Positions 41,220-51,803 are shown, numbered from the stretch's first letter. The stretch is DNA of 64,000 bases from an uncultured Desulfobulbaceae bacterium (GCA_947259225.1 CAMYLK010000010.1:39568-103567); one strand, 5' to 3'. Numbers and translations are program-made. The notes: generated by a model not told the origin, from the letters alone.

Positions 41220-41722
41220 TTGCGGATACAGAGCAGAGGTGAAATTTCTCTATCACCAATCTATATACAATTCATCCTGGATGCTACTGTTCATTTATGC
41301 CTGGCGAGGGCCAGCGAAAAAGATATCTCCATAGATGTAGAATGTGAAGAAAACCTCTCTACAAAAATTAACCCGAATCTTATCGAACAGGCGATTATTA
41401 ATCTTTTAACCAATGCCTTAACATACACCCTCCACACAGTACAATTACTGTTAAATCATATCCCAGTGAAACTCCAAAGACTTCTGATTGTGATCTCTGT
41501 TCAGGATCAGGACGCAGGAATAGCCAAGGTACATATTGACAGGTTTTTTGAGCGTTTTTACAGATGCGATAAAGGAAGAAAAAAAGAACAGGATGGGACA
41601 GGCCTGGAGCTTTCCATTGTCAAACATATTGCTATGCCCACGGTGGCACGTTTTCCGTTGAGAGCCAACCAGATCAGAGTTCAACCTTTACAATCACAAT
41701 CCCCAGACACATGGACTTGTAG
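41220..41722 (+). pseudogene. PhoR-like histidine kinase C-terminal remnant (single-base frameshift near 41636)
   Basis: NPNLIEQAIINLLTNALTY ... FERFYRCDKGRKKEQDGTGLELSIVKHIA then shifted frame AHGGTFSVESQPDQSSTFTITIPRHMDL*; no sensor or H-box domain upstream. Confidence 0.82.
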
Positions 41723-41880
41723 ATGTTGCAATCGCTCCCAATTTTTTATTGATTGGATTTGAGCAATATTTTTTGCACAGCTAACAAAAAACCCCCGTGT
41801 TTTTATTTTACATTCAGCGGTTTAGTACAGTTACCTTTTCTGCAATCATACATGTTTTAAGTTTTACCATCCTCAACAAA

Positions 41881-42672
41881 TTAAAACAGAGGACGTTTAA
41901 GGTTCTTATACTTGGGCAAAGGCCGTCCTGTAATTTTCAAGTAAGTTGAATCTCCTAACGTGGCCGCGTATTTCAACCAGGTGAGCATGACCCTGGCATC
42001 AAACATGTTGAAACCGGGTCGGTTAAACGTATCTGGGAGAGATTCAAAATGTGCGCCCAGATTATTTCTTTCTGCAAGTTCCTCGTATTCGCGCCACTCA
42101 TTCCTATATTCCATGACAGGTCTGCCTTCCTTATCAAGTTGGGCATATTCGGGATATAGAAGAGGATATTCAGAGCACCCTCTTTTGAGGGCAACTGGAA
42201 CTTTTTCCGAAATTTCCCCTGATATAACTGACCGGGCCTGATTAAAGATATCTTGCGCCTCTTCCAGGTTCTGGCAATAAATGAACCCCTTATATGATCC
42301 GGATATTTGTGGTCTTATTTCTACCATGCATTTTCTAATGTTATCATCAGGCAACAACAAATATTTTTTTCTTTTGTCATCTGGCAAGGGCAAGTCAAGT
42401 CTTTCAAAAATAATCATCAGCTTGAAAAGTTCAATTACAGTTCTAGGCTCAATCGTAATCTTATAGCAATCAAAACAATATTCAGGGATAATTTTATAGG
42501 TATTAAAAACCATCATAAATCGCAGGCAATGACGAGAGGATTTCCAGGATGGCGGTACTGTCCCTCTAAAAAATTGTGAGGTTTCCAGCAATATTGAATC
42601 GTCCTGCCAATATTCTTTCAGATCATTTTGGGCATTTTGAAATAATTTCTGCAGAATTTCGTTGCTTATCAT
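41881..42672 (-). CDS. Hypothetical protein (263 aa)
   Basis: Long uninterrupted ORF MISNEILQKLFQNAQNDLKEYW...; no recognised family. Confidence 0.6.
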   Translation of the reverse strand: MISNEILQKLFQNAQNDLKEYWQDDSILLETSQFFRGTVPPSWKSSRHCLRFMMVFNTYKIIPEYCFDCYKITIEPRTVIELFKLMIIFERLDLPLPDDKRKKYLLLPDDNIRKCMVEIRPQISGSYKGFIYCQNLEEAQDIFNQARSVISGEISEKVPVALKRGCSEYPLLYPEYAQLDKEGRPVMEYRNEWREYEELAERNNLGAHFESLPDTFNRPGFNMFDARVMLTWLKYAATLGDSTYLKITGRPLPKYKNLKRPLF

Positions 42673-42679
42673 AATCAGA

Positions 42680-42907
42680 TTAATAATAGATTTTCAGATG
42701 GTTAAAACGATACATATTGCCACCTGATTGGGTTATTTTCTCTTTAATACAACAATGGTTCATAAAATTACATGCTGAACACATTTTTCCTGACAGGACC
42801 TCCATGGCCGTCAACAAGCAATCCAACATGAATTTACTCAGTTCTCTCATAACGAAAGCTATTCTCTTTAAAATCAGTAATAATATGCCACGTAGGGTAT
42901 CACTCAT
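42680..42907 (-). CDS. Small hypothetical Cys-containing protein
   Basis: MSDTLRGILLLILKRIAFVMRELSKFMLDCLLTAMEVLSGKMCSACNFMNHCCIKEK; co-directional with neighbours; start site uncertain. Confidence 0.35.
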   Translation of the reverse strand: MSDTLRGILLLILKRIAFVMRELSKFMLDCLLTAMEVLSGKMCSACNFMNHCCIKEKITQSGGNMYRFNHLKIYY

Positions 42908-42939
42908 CCGATGAAATTTGAAACAGCTTACACTGGAAA

Positions 42940-44283
42940 TCACTTCCTGCTTTTTTTCTTGCTACGCTCTCTGAAAACTACTCGTACCGGAACACGGTCC
43001 AGGCCTAGGCCTTCACGAAATTTGTTTTTCAGGTACCGCTGATAGGAGAAATGAATACCCTTGGGAGAGTTGGCAATAACAGCAAAGGTTGGCGGGGCTG
43101 TTTTAATCTGGGCAGTGTAGTAGAATTTGAGACGGCGACCATGATGATACGGGGGGCTATGCCTGGATACAGCCTCTTCGAGTAATTGATTGAGAGCGCT
43201 TGTCGGAAAACGTTCATTGAACTGACGGTATATCTTGCCGATTTCCGGGAAAATTCGTTTGATACCCTTCCCGGTCAATGCTGAGACTTTCAGGACCGGT
43301 GCAAAGCTCATAAAAGTTGTCGCCATTTCAATCTCTTCCATCAGCTGCTTTTGACGTCTGGTATTACTTTTGAGGAGGTCCCACTTGTTGACGAGGATAA
43401 TACACGCCCTGCCCTGCTCCTGTGTATAACCCAGCACTTTAGTGTCCTGCTCTGTTATGCCTTCGCCCGCATCTATCAGGACAAGGGCTATATGGCACCT
43501 TGCCAAAGCACCCAGTGCCTTAAGGATTGAAAATTTCTCCAGCTTATCTTTTGTTTTTCCCTTACGACGGATCCCTGCTGTATCGATAAGCAGGTAAGAA
43601 TGTTTGCCGTGGGTGAGAAGCGTATCGACCGAGTCGCGGGTTGTTCCTGCTATATCGGACACAACCATGCGCTCCTGTCCCATAATTGCATTTATCATGG
43701 ATGATTTGCCCACGTTTGGGCGTCCCAGAAAGGCAAGCCTGACAGTACCCTCAGGCAAGGCCTGCTCAATTGAATGGTCAGGCAAATGATCAGCAAGCCC
43801 ATCCATGAGTGATTGAAATCCAAAACCGTGATCGGCAGAAAGGGGCCAAAGTGTATCAACACCGAGTTCCCAGAAAGGTGAAAGAAAATCTATCTCTCTT
43901 TCCGGTCCGTCTACCTTGTTAACCACATAAAACACTTGTTTTGCAGCACGCCGGAGAAGGCCGACTATTTCAATATCGCTTGGTGTCAAACCTTCGCGCC
44001 CATCCATAAGAAAGAGAATTATATCAGCTTCATCAATTGCCTGGAGGGCATGATGCCTGATGTGACCGGTAATGATGTCATCTTCATCGTCAATGCCACC
44101 GGTATCTACTACTATAAATGACTTGTCATTCCTCGTTACCTGAGCATAGTGACGGTCGCGGGTCACACCGGGGGTTGGATCGACAATGGCATCACGGCTT
44201 TTTGTCATCCGGTTGAAAAGTGTTGATTTGCCCACATTCGGTCTACCGATCAGGGCAACAAGATTTGCGGTTTCAGATGTCAT
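42940..44283 (-). CDS. der: Ribosome biogenesis GTPase Der (EngA)
   Basis: Two G domains: GRPNVGKSTLFNRM and GRPNVGKSSMINAI; start at MTSETANLVALIGRPN. Confidence 0.95.
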   Translation of the reverse strand: MTSETANLVALIGRPNVGKSTLFNRMTKSRDAIVDPTPGVTRDRHYAQVTRNDKSFIVVDTGGIDDEDDIITGHIRHHALQAIDEADIILFLMDGREGLTPSDIEIVGLLRRAAKQVFYVVNKVDGPEREIDFLSPFWELGVDTLWPLSADHGFGFQSLMDGLADHLPDHSIEQALPEGTVRLAFLGRPNVGKSSMINAIMGQERMVVSDIAGTTRDSVDTLLTHGKHSYLLIDTAGIRRKGKTKDKLEKFSILKALGALARCHIALVLIDAGEGITEQDTKVLGYTQEQGRACIILVNKWDLLKSNTRRQKQLMEEIEMATTFMSFAPVLKVSALTGKGIKRIFPEIGKIYRQFNERFPTSALNQLLEEAVSRHSPPYHHGRRLKFYYTAQIKTAPPTFAVIANSPKGIHFSYQRYLKNKFREGLGLDRVPVRVVFRERSKKKSRK

Positions 44284-45328
44284 ATGGTTGTGCCTTTGCA
44301 AGACATATTTCAGTCGTTTGTTTAAGGGCAGAATACTTTTGCAGCAGAGGTTTGGCAAGCAGGCTTTGCAGTGAATTAAGGGCCGGTGGAATATACTGCC
44401 TGAAAAAGCTCTTATTGCGCTGTTTGCTTAGAAAAGCGAAAGCCCCCAGCATCTGCAGATTTCGCTGCAGGGAGAGGTATATGAATTCCTGCCTGAACTG
44501 ATCAATGTCATACGAAATATTTTTCTTCAGCTCCATTACATATTCATCAATAAGCATTTCCTGCATTTTTTCAGGTAAACCGACGTACGGGTCTATAAGC
44601 AATGAAGCAAGATCGTAACCGAGCGGGCCCAGTCTTCCTCCCTGGTAATCTATAAATCGTATGACACCCTCCTTGAGCATAATGTTACGGCTCTGGAAGT
44701 CACGATGAAGAAAAAAGCCGGATGGTGCTTTGGAAGCCTGATCGGCCAAGTCTTTAAATTCTGTTTCAAGAGTGCTGTCATGAGTCTCAAGTCCCATGAA
44801 ATCGTTGACCAGGGCTTCATGAAAGTAACCGGTCTCCTTTTCAAGCATGAGCAGACGGTCGTAATGCCCTGATTGCCAGCACCAGGAAGTATCAAACCCT
44901 TCACGCCCGTTAATCTGCATCCGGACCAGTTTACGGACTATTTTCCGGTATACTGCAAACTGGCTGTTCTCGTCCTGATGCGGACCATGTATATATTCGT
45001 ACAACCGCACATCACCCATGTCTTCAGATACAATCAGGCCAATATTGCTGTTAAAGCCTAGAAGTTCGGGAACAGGTACTCCCCTGTGATATAAATGGTT
45101 TCCAATGGACCATGATGAAAGGGCTTCCGCCATACCCTGTTTTTGACCTTCAGTTGGCGTAATTAAAATGAAGGACAGGTCATTCTCAAAACATAACCGG
45201 TAAAATTCACGCTGTGAACCGTCTCCTGCCAACAGCGTAATAACAGGATGTCCTGATCCTGTATCCACACCCCGTTTATTCAGTATTTCACAGGCGACTT
45301 GAACGAGGTATTTTGTCTTTTCTTCCAT
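44273..45328 (-). CDS. Aminoglycoside phosphotransferase-family (APH) kinase
   Basis: FFLHRDFQSRNIMLKEGVIRFIDYQGGRLGPLGYDLASLL; overlaps der start by 11 bp. Confidence 0.88.
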   Translation of the reverse strand: MEEKTKYLVQVACEILNKRGVDTGSGHPVITLLAGDGSQREFYRLCFENDLSFILITPTEGQKQGMAEALSSWSIGNHLYHRGVPVPELLGFNSNIGLIVSEDMGDVRLYEYIHGPHQDENSQFAVYRKIVRKLVRMQINGREGFDTSWCWQSGHYDRLLMLEKETGYFHEALVNDFMGLETHDSTLETEFKDLADQASKAPSGFFLHRDFQSRNIMLKEGVIRFIDYQGGRLGPLGYDLASLLIDPYVGLPEKMQEMLIDEYVMELKKNISYDIDQFRQEFIYLSLQRNLQMLGAFAFLSKQRNKSFFRQYIPPALNSLQSLLAKPLLQKYSALKQTTEICLAKAQPYDI

Positions 45329-45443
45329 ACAGGTTAAAATATTGTTATGTTAAATTAAAATAACGGCTTATTCAGCCCTGAAAATAATCATTATGTTATC
45401 GGTGAGCCAGGCTCAAATCTAGATGACACATACCATTTGATAC

Positions 45444-46979
45444 ATGTTAAAGCAAAACGAATTCTCTCAATCACTGCATGACTCGGACGAGTTTACAATT
45501 ACATATGAACTTGTCCCCGGCCAAGGGTCAGGAGGAAAGCAGATCGACAGGCTTTTGGAGTTTGCCAGTTGTGCCAAGGAAGACGGAAGGGTCAAAGCAC
45601 TGTCGATAACCGACAATCCTGGAGGACACCCCGCCCTTGCCCCCATTGCCATAGGCTCTGATGTCAAAAAAATAGGTATCGAGCCCCTCCTGCATTTTTC
45701 CCTTAAGGACAAGAACCGCAACCAGGTTGAGAGCCATCTGTTTCATTACCATCGTCAACGGTTTGACAACCTGCTTATACTTGGTGGTGACTTTCCCCGC
45801 TTCAATTATTATGGCCAGGCCAAACCTGTCTTTGACCTTGACAGTGTCCAGACTATCCAACTCATGCGCGATATGGAGGAGGGTGAATACCAGGCTCACT
45901 CAAGCCCGAGCCGTTCATCGTTCGAACCTATCTTCTTTAACAGGGGTTGTGTTGTTTCACCTTTTAAAACACGTGAATCAGAGCAGGTCTGGCAGTATGC
46001 AAAGCTTTTGATGAAAATAAAAGCCGGAGCGCAATTCATCATAACCCAGGTCGGATATGATATCTGCAAGTTTGAGGAGTTCATAAGGTTTATAAACGAA
46101 AGCAATTTGCAGATTCCGGTTCTTGGTAATGTCTTTATTCCGTCTCTCTCCGTAGCCACTCACATGCATCGGGGCCAAGTGCCAGGCATTGTTTTTCCTG
46201 AACAGCTTGTCCACCAGATGGAACAGGAAGATCAGGCAGGAAATCATGAAGCCCGTTTGTTCAGGGCGGCCAAGTTAATCAGCGTACTGAAAGGACTTGG
46301 TTATTCCGGCGTTCATGTCGGCGGAAACAACCTGAATTTTGATAATGTAAAATATATTATTGATACAGCACAGGAGTTATCATCCCAATGGAATGAACTT
46401 CGCGAGGATGTCCACTATCCGTTTCCCGGAACCTGGTATTATTTCAAACCTGACCGTCCTGGCGCCTGTGGAGAAGTGAAAAACAAAATCCATCCCGGAC
46501 GACTGTTCATGCACCAGAAGCCACATAGAATGACGCACAGACTTCTCTTTAAACCTTCTACTATTTCCAGTCGTTTATTTGGAAAATTGTGTTTATTCTG
46601 TGCACGGGGCAGAATTCGGAAATCAATGATTCGTACAGTTGAACGGTGGATAAAAAGCTTTCTTTTTTATTGCCGGATGTGCGGTGATTGTACCCTGTCT
46701 GAATCGACCTATATATGCCCCCAGTCTGGATGCCCAAAAAAACTGCTTAACGGACCGTGCGGCGGGAGCAGAAACATGACGTGTGAAGTCTTTGCTGACC
46801 GCTACTGTTTCTGGGTCAGGGTATATGACCGTGTGGAACCCTCGTCAACACTCCGGCAACTGGGCGAAATCCCCATCCTGCCTCCCAAAGACTGGGCTCT
46901 TGAGCATACTTCCTCATGGATAAATTATTTTACGGGCCAGGATCACAACAAAATAAAGATGAACAAAAAAAAAGGATGA
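45444..46979 (+). CDS. Methylenetetrahydrofolate reductase with fused Cys-rich C-terminal domain
   Basis: MetF-like TIM barrel (FTITYELVPGQGS...ALSITDNPGG...LLILGGDFPR; GAQFIITQVGYD) plus C-terminal CRMCGDCTLSESTYICPQSGCPKKLLNGPCGGS. Confidence 0.87.
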   Translation: MLKQNEFSQSLHDSDEFTITYELVPGQGSGGKQIDRLLEFASCAKEDGRVKALSITDNPGGHPALAPIAIGSDVKKIGIEPLLHFSLKDKNRNQVESHLFHYHRQRFDNLLILGGDFPRFNYYGQAKPVFDLDSVQTIQLMRDMEEGEYQAHSSPSRSSFEPIFFNRGCVVSPFKTRESEQVWQYAKLLMKIKAGAQFIITQVGYDICKFEEFIRFINESNLQIPVLGNVFIPSLSVATHMHRGQVPGIVFPEQLVHQMEQEDQAGNHEARLFRAAKLISVLKGLGYSGVHVGGNNLNFDNVKYIIDTAQELSSQWNELREDVHYPFPGTWYYFKPDRPGACGEVKNKIHPGRLFMHQKPHRMTHRLLFKPSTISSRLFGKLCLFCARGRIRKSMIRTVERWIKSFLFYCRMCGDCTLSESTYICPQSGCPKKLLNGPCGGSRNMTCEVFADRYCFWVRVYDRVEPSSTLRQLGEIPILPPKDWALEHTSSWINYFTGQDHNKIKMNKKKG

Positions 46980-46986
46980 TACCTGT

Positions 46987-47871
46987 ATGAGTTCAGTTAT
47001 GAATTTCATTTACGAGAGATGTACCTTTATTTTCGATCCCCTGCACCACTTCTGGGAACATGAGAAAATGCACCGCAAGATTTCTCTGCTTCTTGTGCTC
47101 CTGTTTCTTGGCAGCCTGTTTACCATTGAACTCAACCGTCATGGCATACTGCCTGACCAGCTGGCATCATTAGTGCCAAGAAATCATTTCTTTGCGATTC
47201 AGACGGCTTTCACGGTTGTCCTTATCCTGGAGGTCATAAGCCTGATATTTACCCTCCCCTGCTCATTCTCCAGATCGGTCGGTAAGCAATTTGAGATCCT
47301 GACCCTTATTCTGATTAGAAATGCCTTTAAAGAACTCTCTTATCTGCCCGAACCCATAGTCTTTTACGGCCATGAAAAAGCCATATATCGTATTCTTTCA
47401 GACGGCTTTGGTGCTCTTGTTATCTTTGCCCTGCTAGGGCTGTATTATTTGATCCAGTCCAGCCAGGAGGAAGAAAAAGGGAAGCCGGAGGACCTTTTCA
47501 GTTTTGTCGCAGCCAAAAAAGGGATTGCCCTTATCCTGCTCGGAATTTTCATCTACATGGGTATCAAAACTATATTCCAGTCAATTGCCGGCATAGAAAC
47601 CCAGGATTTCTTCCACGGGTTTTACACAGTCCTGATTATCACTGATATACTCCTGGTCCTTGTAGCCCAGTGTTTTCAACCCTCTTATTATGCAGTTTTC
47701 CGCAACTCCGGTTACGCATTATCGACTCTGATTATCCGACTGGCTCTTGCCGCACCGGCTTACTTCAATGTCCTGCTCGGAATTGCCGCTGCCCTTTTCG
47801 CTATAGGGCTGACCATTATCAGTGACAAGCTGTTTACCAAACAAGTCTGGAGGCACTCACACACGTGTTAG
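46987..47871 (+). CDS. Hypothetical integral membrane protein
   Basis: Multiple TM segments; starts 7 bp after the metF-like stop. Confidence 0.65.
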   Translation: MSSVMNFIYERCTFIFDPLHHFWEHEKMHRKISLLLVLLFLGSLFTIELNRHGILPDQLASLVPRNHFFAIQTAFTVVLILEVISLIFTLPCSFSRSVGKQFEILTLILIRNAFKELSYLPEPIVFYGHEKAIYRILSDGFGALVIFALLGLYYLIQSSQEEEKGKPEDLFSFVAAKKGIALILLGIFIYMGIKTIFQSIAGIETQDFFHGFYTVLIITDILLVLVAQCFQPSYYAVFRNSGYALSTLIIRLALAAPAYFNVLLGIAAALFAIGLTIISDKLFTKQVWRHSHTC

Positions 47872-47906
47872 ATGACAAGGAGAAATAATAAAGAGACTAA
47901 ACGTGT

Positions 47907-48677
47907 CTAGAGGTGAACACGCTCAGGGGCGTTAAAGACGTTAAGGCGCCCCGGCCTTGCATATGAGATGAGGGTTACTCCCGCCTTACGCGCAATAGCA
48001 AGGCCCAGGGAAGAGCTGGAGGTCCTCGACATGACGATGGGGATTCCGATTCTGGCACACTTCAGGACCATATCCGAAGTCAACCTTCCGGTCGTATAGA
48101 TTGCCCCTCGAGGTGTTATTTTCCCAAGGAGAATTGCGCCAATTATCTTGTCCACGGCGTTATGACGCCCAATATCCTCGTAAAAAGCCTGCAGCGTGCC
48201 GTCAGACCAGAAACCGCACCCATGCACACAATGGGTCTTCATGCCAAGTTCAGAGGCATGCAGTGCCTTGCGTATGAATTCGCCTGCCTCGGCAAGGGAA
48301 AGGGTATATTCTTCCAAATCGTCAAAAGCGCCTTCAAGCATATCGCGCGAAATTTTACCGGTTCCACCACACCCGGATGTAATAATAACATCTTTAGGGG
48401 CCGCATCTTCATCCACATCAGCATGGACAACGATACGTCCATCAGGGCAGACCAGCACTTCACGTACCTGATCAGGTCTTTCAACATACCCCATGCCGAA
48501 CAGAAATCCGGCTCCGAACTCCTCCAAACCGGTTTCCAGAACCATAGCCGTACCGATTTCATGATCGTTTAGAACCACCAAAAACGGTTTTTCAACAGCC
48601 AGAGTTTCACCACCTTTTTCTGTCCCATCAGGAGTAAAAATAGTGGTTGAATGGTTTAATTGAGTATTATCAGTCAT
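47907..48677 (-). CDS. fdhD: Formate dehydrogenase accessory sulfurtransferase FdhD
   Basis: TSGCGGTGKI, DIGRHNAVDKIIGAILL, GRLTSDMVLKCARIGIPIVMSRTSSSSLGL. Confidence 0.94.
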   Translation of the reverse strand: MTDNTQLNHSTTIFTPDGTEKGGETLAVEKPFLVVLNDHEIGTAMVLETGLEEFGAGFLFGMGYVERPDQVREVLVCPDGRIVVHADVDEDAAPKDVIITSGCGGTGKISRDMLEGAFDDLEEYTLSLAEAGEFIRKALHASELGMKTHCVHGCGFWSDGTLQAFYEDIGRHNAVDKIIGAILLGKITPRGAIYTTGRLTSDMVLKCARIGIPIVMSRTSSSSLGLAIARKAGVTLISYARPGRLNVFNAPERVHL

Positions 48678-48947
48678 ATATTATTTATCAGGTATAAGTG
48701 TTCAGATTAGTATCGTACGTATCTATTATTTACACTCAGAAAAACACCTCATTCAAAAGACTGTCTTTCCTGGATTTGTCAACAAAAAAAACCACATTTT
48801 ACTGGAAAGTTCACTGTTTAATATATGTCAATTTTGACATATATAATCTTTCCTAATTACAGGTAGTTATGCGTCGTTATTGCTTATTAGTATATTTTTT
48901 TAACTTTTTTCAAGTCATTTCAACCTTTTTACCTTGCAATCACTCTT

Positions 48948-50918
48948 TTGAGATGTATAAGAGAAGGGATAAAGTTCCATGAGCCAGGTAAAGTTTTAAA
49001 TACTATAAACCGGTTTTTTTATACACTAATGGACGAAGCTTTCTTTTCCTGTGTACTACTTGATGATGGTAGTGGCAACCCAGCACTTGCAAAACAACGT
49101 GCAACCATTGAACCCGGCATAGCATTTCACCTGAAGGACTCATCAGAAAAAGTTTATCTTGCCGGCGGATTTCCAAGCTTCACCCCACAATCAACTTTTT
49201 CACTTTCCCCTACATTCCAGCTGAATTGTGACCTCGGTAATTTATCTGACAGTGAACTCCAGCTCATTGCCCAGGCAGAACTGAACAGGCTCAATGCCTC
49301 CACCTACCGCAGCTATACCCGTGAAGTTGATACCCGGGTTGCAGTCCTTGCCAATGATTCATCTTTGCTGAACGACTTTCTTGAAACCTATGGCGGTGTT
49401 GTTCATGCCGAACCACTGCTGCTTAAAGGGTATGATGCAGACTATCCGACTATTGATAATCTTCAGGTCGAGCAGGGGGAAAACGGTTACCGGCTGCTCT
49501 ATACTGTTCGCACCCCAATTGATGATGAAAAGTGCGCTTACTGTGGGCTGTGCGGTCCCGCATGTCCGGAAGACTGTTTATCTGAAGACCTTTTCCTCGA
49601 TCTTTCCAACTGCAGCTACTGTAAAAAATGTATCGAAGTCTGTACACATGATGCCATAGATCTTTATCGTGCCGAAAAAAGATCGCTCGATATCCCGGCA
49701 GTCATTCTGCTCGGAGTGAAGAATATTGAGCTGCCCCGTGACAGGAGCAGAATCTTTTCAGAAGATTCACTTGATTCTTTTTTTGCTACCCTGATCCCCA
49801 TTCAGGTTGATGAAACAGTTTCCTGTAATCCATATATCTGTCAATATATCAGCAGGCTTGATGCAGGGTGTCAAGAGTGTGTGGATGTATGTCCCCGGAA
49901 CGCTGTACTTAAAACAAAAGCAGGCATATCTCTCAAACACGAACTCTGCTCAGAGTGCGGCTCCTGTATTTCTTCGTGCCCTACAGGATCCATGCAGTAC
50001 GAACTCTTTGATGATCACCGCTTTGTTGAATGGTTCAAAAATATTCCAATCCCGAGTAACTGTACAGTCATAATCGGTAATGAAAAACAGCTTCATGCCC
50101 TGTGGTGGAAAAGGGGCCTGCCTGGAGACGTTAATTTTCTCTTTCTTGAATACCCAAACATAAGTGCGCTAACAAGTATGCACCTGCTTTTCCTGCTGTC
50201 ATTGGGGGCCGGAAAAATTATTCTGCTTGGCGAACCAGATTCCATGGCATCACATCCGGTAGCCCGGGAAATCCAATGCACCAATACTGTTTTTTCTTCT
50301 CTTTTTGGCCAGAATGAGAGCGTTTCTGTTACAACAGGCCTAAACCTGGCAGAATTATTAAAGAAAACATATACAAACCCTCTTTCCGAAGTGTATCACG
50401 ATTTCAGCTTCACTAACCGACGCGAAAAACTCGGATCAGTTCTTCGCTACCTGATAGACCAGGATGCAGCGACCGCAGACTTGATAGCTGATCTCACTGG
50501 CCAGGGTTTTCAATCGTTCGGTGCTGTTATTTGTGACGCTGACAAATGCACCCACTGCGGGGCGTGTCTCAACGAGTGCAGGATGAATGCCCTCACAACA
50601 GATGAAGACACATTATCACTCAACCTTCTAGGTATTAATTGCATTCAATGCTCCATCTGTGTCGAGGTATGCCCTGAAGATGCTCTTGGACTAAAACAGG
50701 GCCTGCAGCTCCACTCTTCTTTCCTGAAGCCCAGGGAGTTAACCCGGGCTGAAGCTGTGATATGTCCTGAATGCGGCAAAGCGTTCGGCACCAGAAAGAG
50801 TTTTGACCGGGTAATAGCAAAACTGCAAGGTCACCGTTCCATGAATACGGGAAACAACTTTTTTGAGTATTGTGATAAATGCAGGGTTGTAAAACTCTTT
50901 GAGTCGCAGCAGCAATGA
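48948..50918 (+). CDS. Multi-cluster 4Fe-4S ferredoxin-domain protein of the formate dehydrogenase locus
   Basis: Repeated CxxCxxCxxxCP motifs (CAYCGLCGPACP, CSYCKKCIEVC, CSECGSCISSCP, CTHCGACLNEC, CIQCSICVEVCP); true start may be ATG at 49029. Confidence 0.85.
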   Translation: MRCIREGIKFHEPGKVLNTINRFFYTLMDEAFFSCVLLDDGSGNPALAKQRATIEPGIAFHLKDSSEKVYLAGGFPSFTPQSTFSLSPTFQLNCDLGNLSDSELQLIAQAELNRLNASTYRSYTREVDTRVAVLANDSSLLNDFLETYGGVVHAEPLLLKGYDADYPTIDNLQVEQGENGYRLLYTVRTPIDDEKCAYCGLCGPACPEDCLSEDLFLDLSNCSYCKKCIEVCTHDAIDLYRAEKRSLDIPAVILLGVKNIELPRDRSRIFSEDSLDSFFATLIPIQVDETVSCNPYICQYISRLDAGCQECVDVCPRNAVLKTKAGISLKHELCSECGSCISSCPTGSMQYELFDDHRFVEWFKNIPIPSNCTVIIGNEKQLHALWWKRGLPGDVNFLFLEYPNISALTSMHLLFLLSLGAGKIILLGEPDSMASHPVAREIQCTNTVFSSLFGQNESVSVTTGLNLAELLKKTYTNPLSEVYHDFSFTNRREKLGSVLRYLIDQDAATADLIADLTGQGFQSFGAVICDADKCTHCGACLNECRMNALTTDEDTLSLNLLGINCIQCSICVEVCPEDALGLKQGLQLHSSFLKPRELTRAEAVICPECGKAFGTRKSFDRVIAKLQGHRSMNTGNNFFEYCDKCRVVKLFESQQQ

Positions 50919-51529
50919 GTGAATTGACAGATAAAGAACTGATGCGGGTCCGCCTCCGCTTTCTCGATGTCATCAAATCTTTTTTTATTGATGAACCGGA
51001 TGCGGAACGGTTGAGCAGGTGGAGAGGTTTTATCACCGCACTGAGCAATGAACCCGTCAATCCCATGATAGATACGGCGGTCAGGCAACTGGGCAGTCTC
51101 ATGACCGATATGAAGCTTGATGACATCCGTGATGAATATTACGAACTTTTTATCAATCCGTTCAGTGAAGACATTATCAGTACAAGCCTGTCGTATTACA
51201 TTGACGGGCGCTCTTTCGGGGAAACCCTGGTGAATTTCCGTGGATTCATGATGGATGCGGGGCTCATCAAAAACAAAGATATCGATGATACTGAGGATTC
51301 ACTTGTTTTTATTCTTGATGTACTTGCTACCTTAATTGAGGAAGAGAAGAGCGGACCCGAGGAAGCCAGGACGAAACAAACAAAAGTTGTAAATGAGTAC
51401 TTGGACCCATTAACAGTTCACTTCAATACGACCATGAAAGAGAACGGCAGGGCTCGTTTTTATGAAGCCTGTGCGGGGTTTCTTTCCGGCTATGTTGATC
51501 TGGAAAAGGGCCTGACTGCTCCTGTGTAA
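50915..51529 (+). CDS. TorD/DmsD-family molybdoenzyme chaperone
   Basis: ~204 aa helical; YYELFINPFSEDIISTSLSYYIDGRSFGETLVNFRGFMMDAGL; position before Fdh genes. Confidence 0.82.
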   Translation: MSELTDKELMRVRLRFLDVIKSFFIDEPDAERLSRWRGFITALSNEPVNPMIDTAVRQLGSLMTDMKLDDIRDEYYELFINPFSEDIISTSLSYYIDGRSFGETLVNFRGFMMDAGLIKNKDIDDTEDSLVFILDVLATLIEEEKSGPEEARTKQTKVVNEYLDPLTVHFNTTMKENGRARFYEACAGFLSGYVDLEKGLTAPV

Positions 51530-51591
51530 ACTGTCAACGTTGGTGAGCAAAGGGCTGACCAGCACATCCTTTACTTTATGGAGGAAGGAAC

Positions 51592-51786
51592 ATGAAAAAA
51601 AATGAGGAAGGAAGAAGATCATTTCTCAAACATGTCCTTGCCGGTTCAGCGGTTGTAGCCGGAATTGCGGCATCGAAAAAACCCGCTACGGCTGGTAAGC
51701 ACCCAATCGATAATCCTGAGGGACAGGATGTTCTTTACCGCGAAACAGAAGAGTTCAAAAAATATTATGATTCACTACGTTCCTAA
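51592..51786 (+). CDS. Small twin-arginine signal protein of Fdh operon
   Basis: EGRRSFLKHVLAGSAVVAGIAA Tat motif, 64 aa, good RBS, directly upstream of fdhA. Confidence 0.8.
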   Translation: MKKNEEGRRSFLKHVLAGSAVVAGIAASKKPATAGKHPIDNPEGQDVLYRETEEFKKYYDSLRS

Positions 51787-51803
51787 AGGAGAAGAGGTGT
51801 GCC

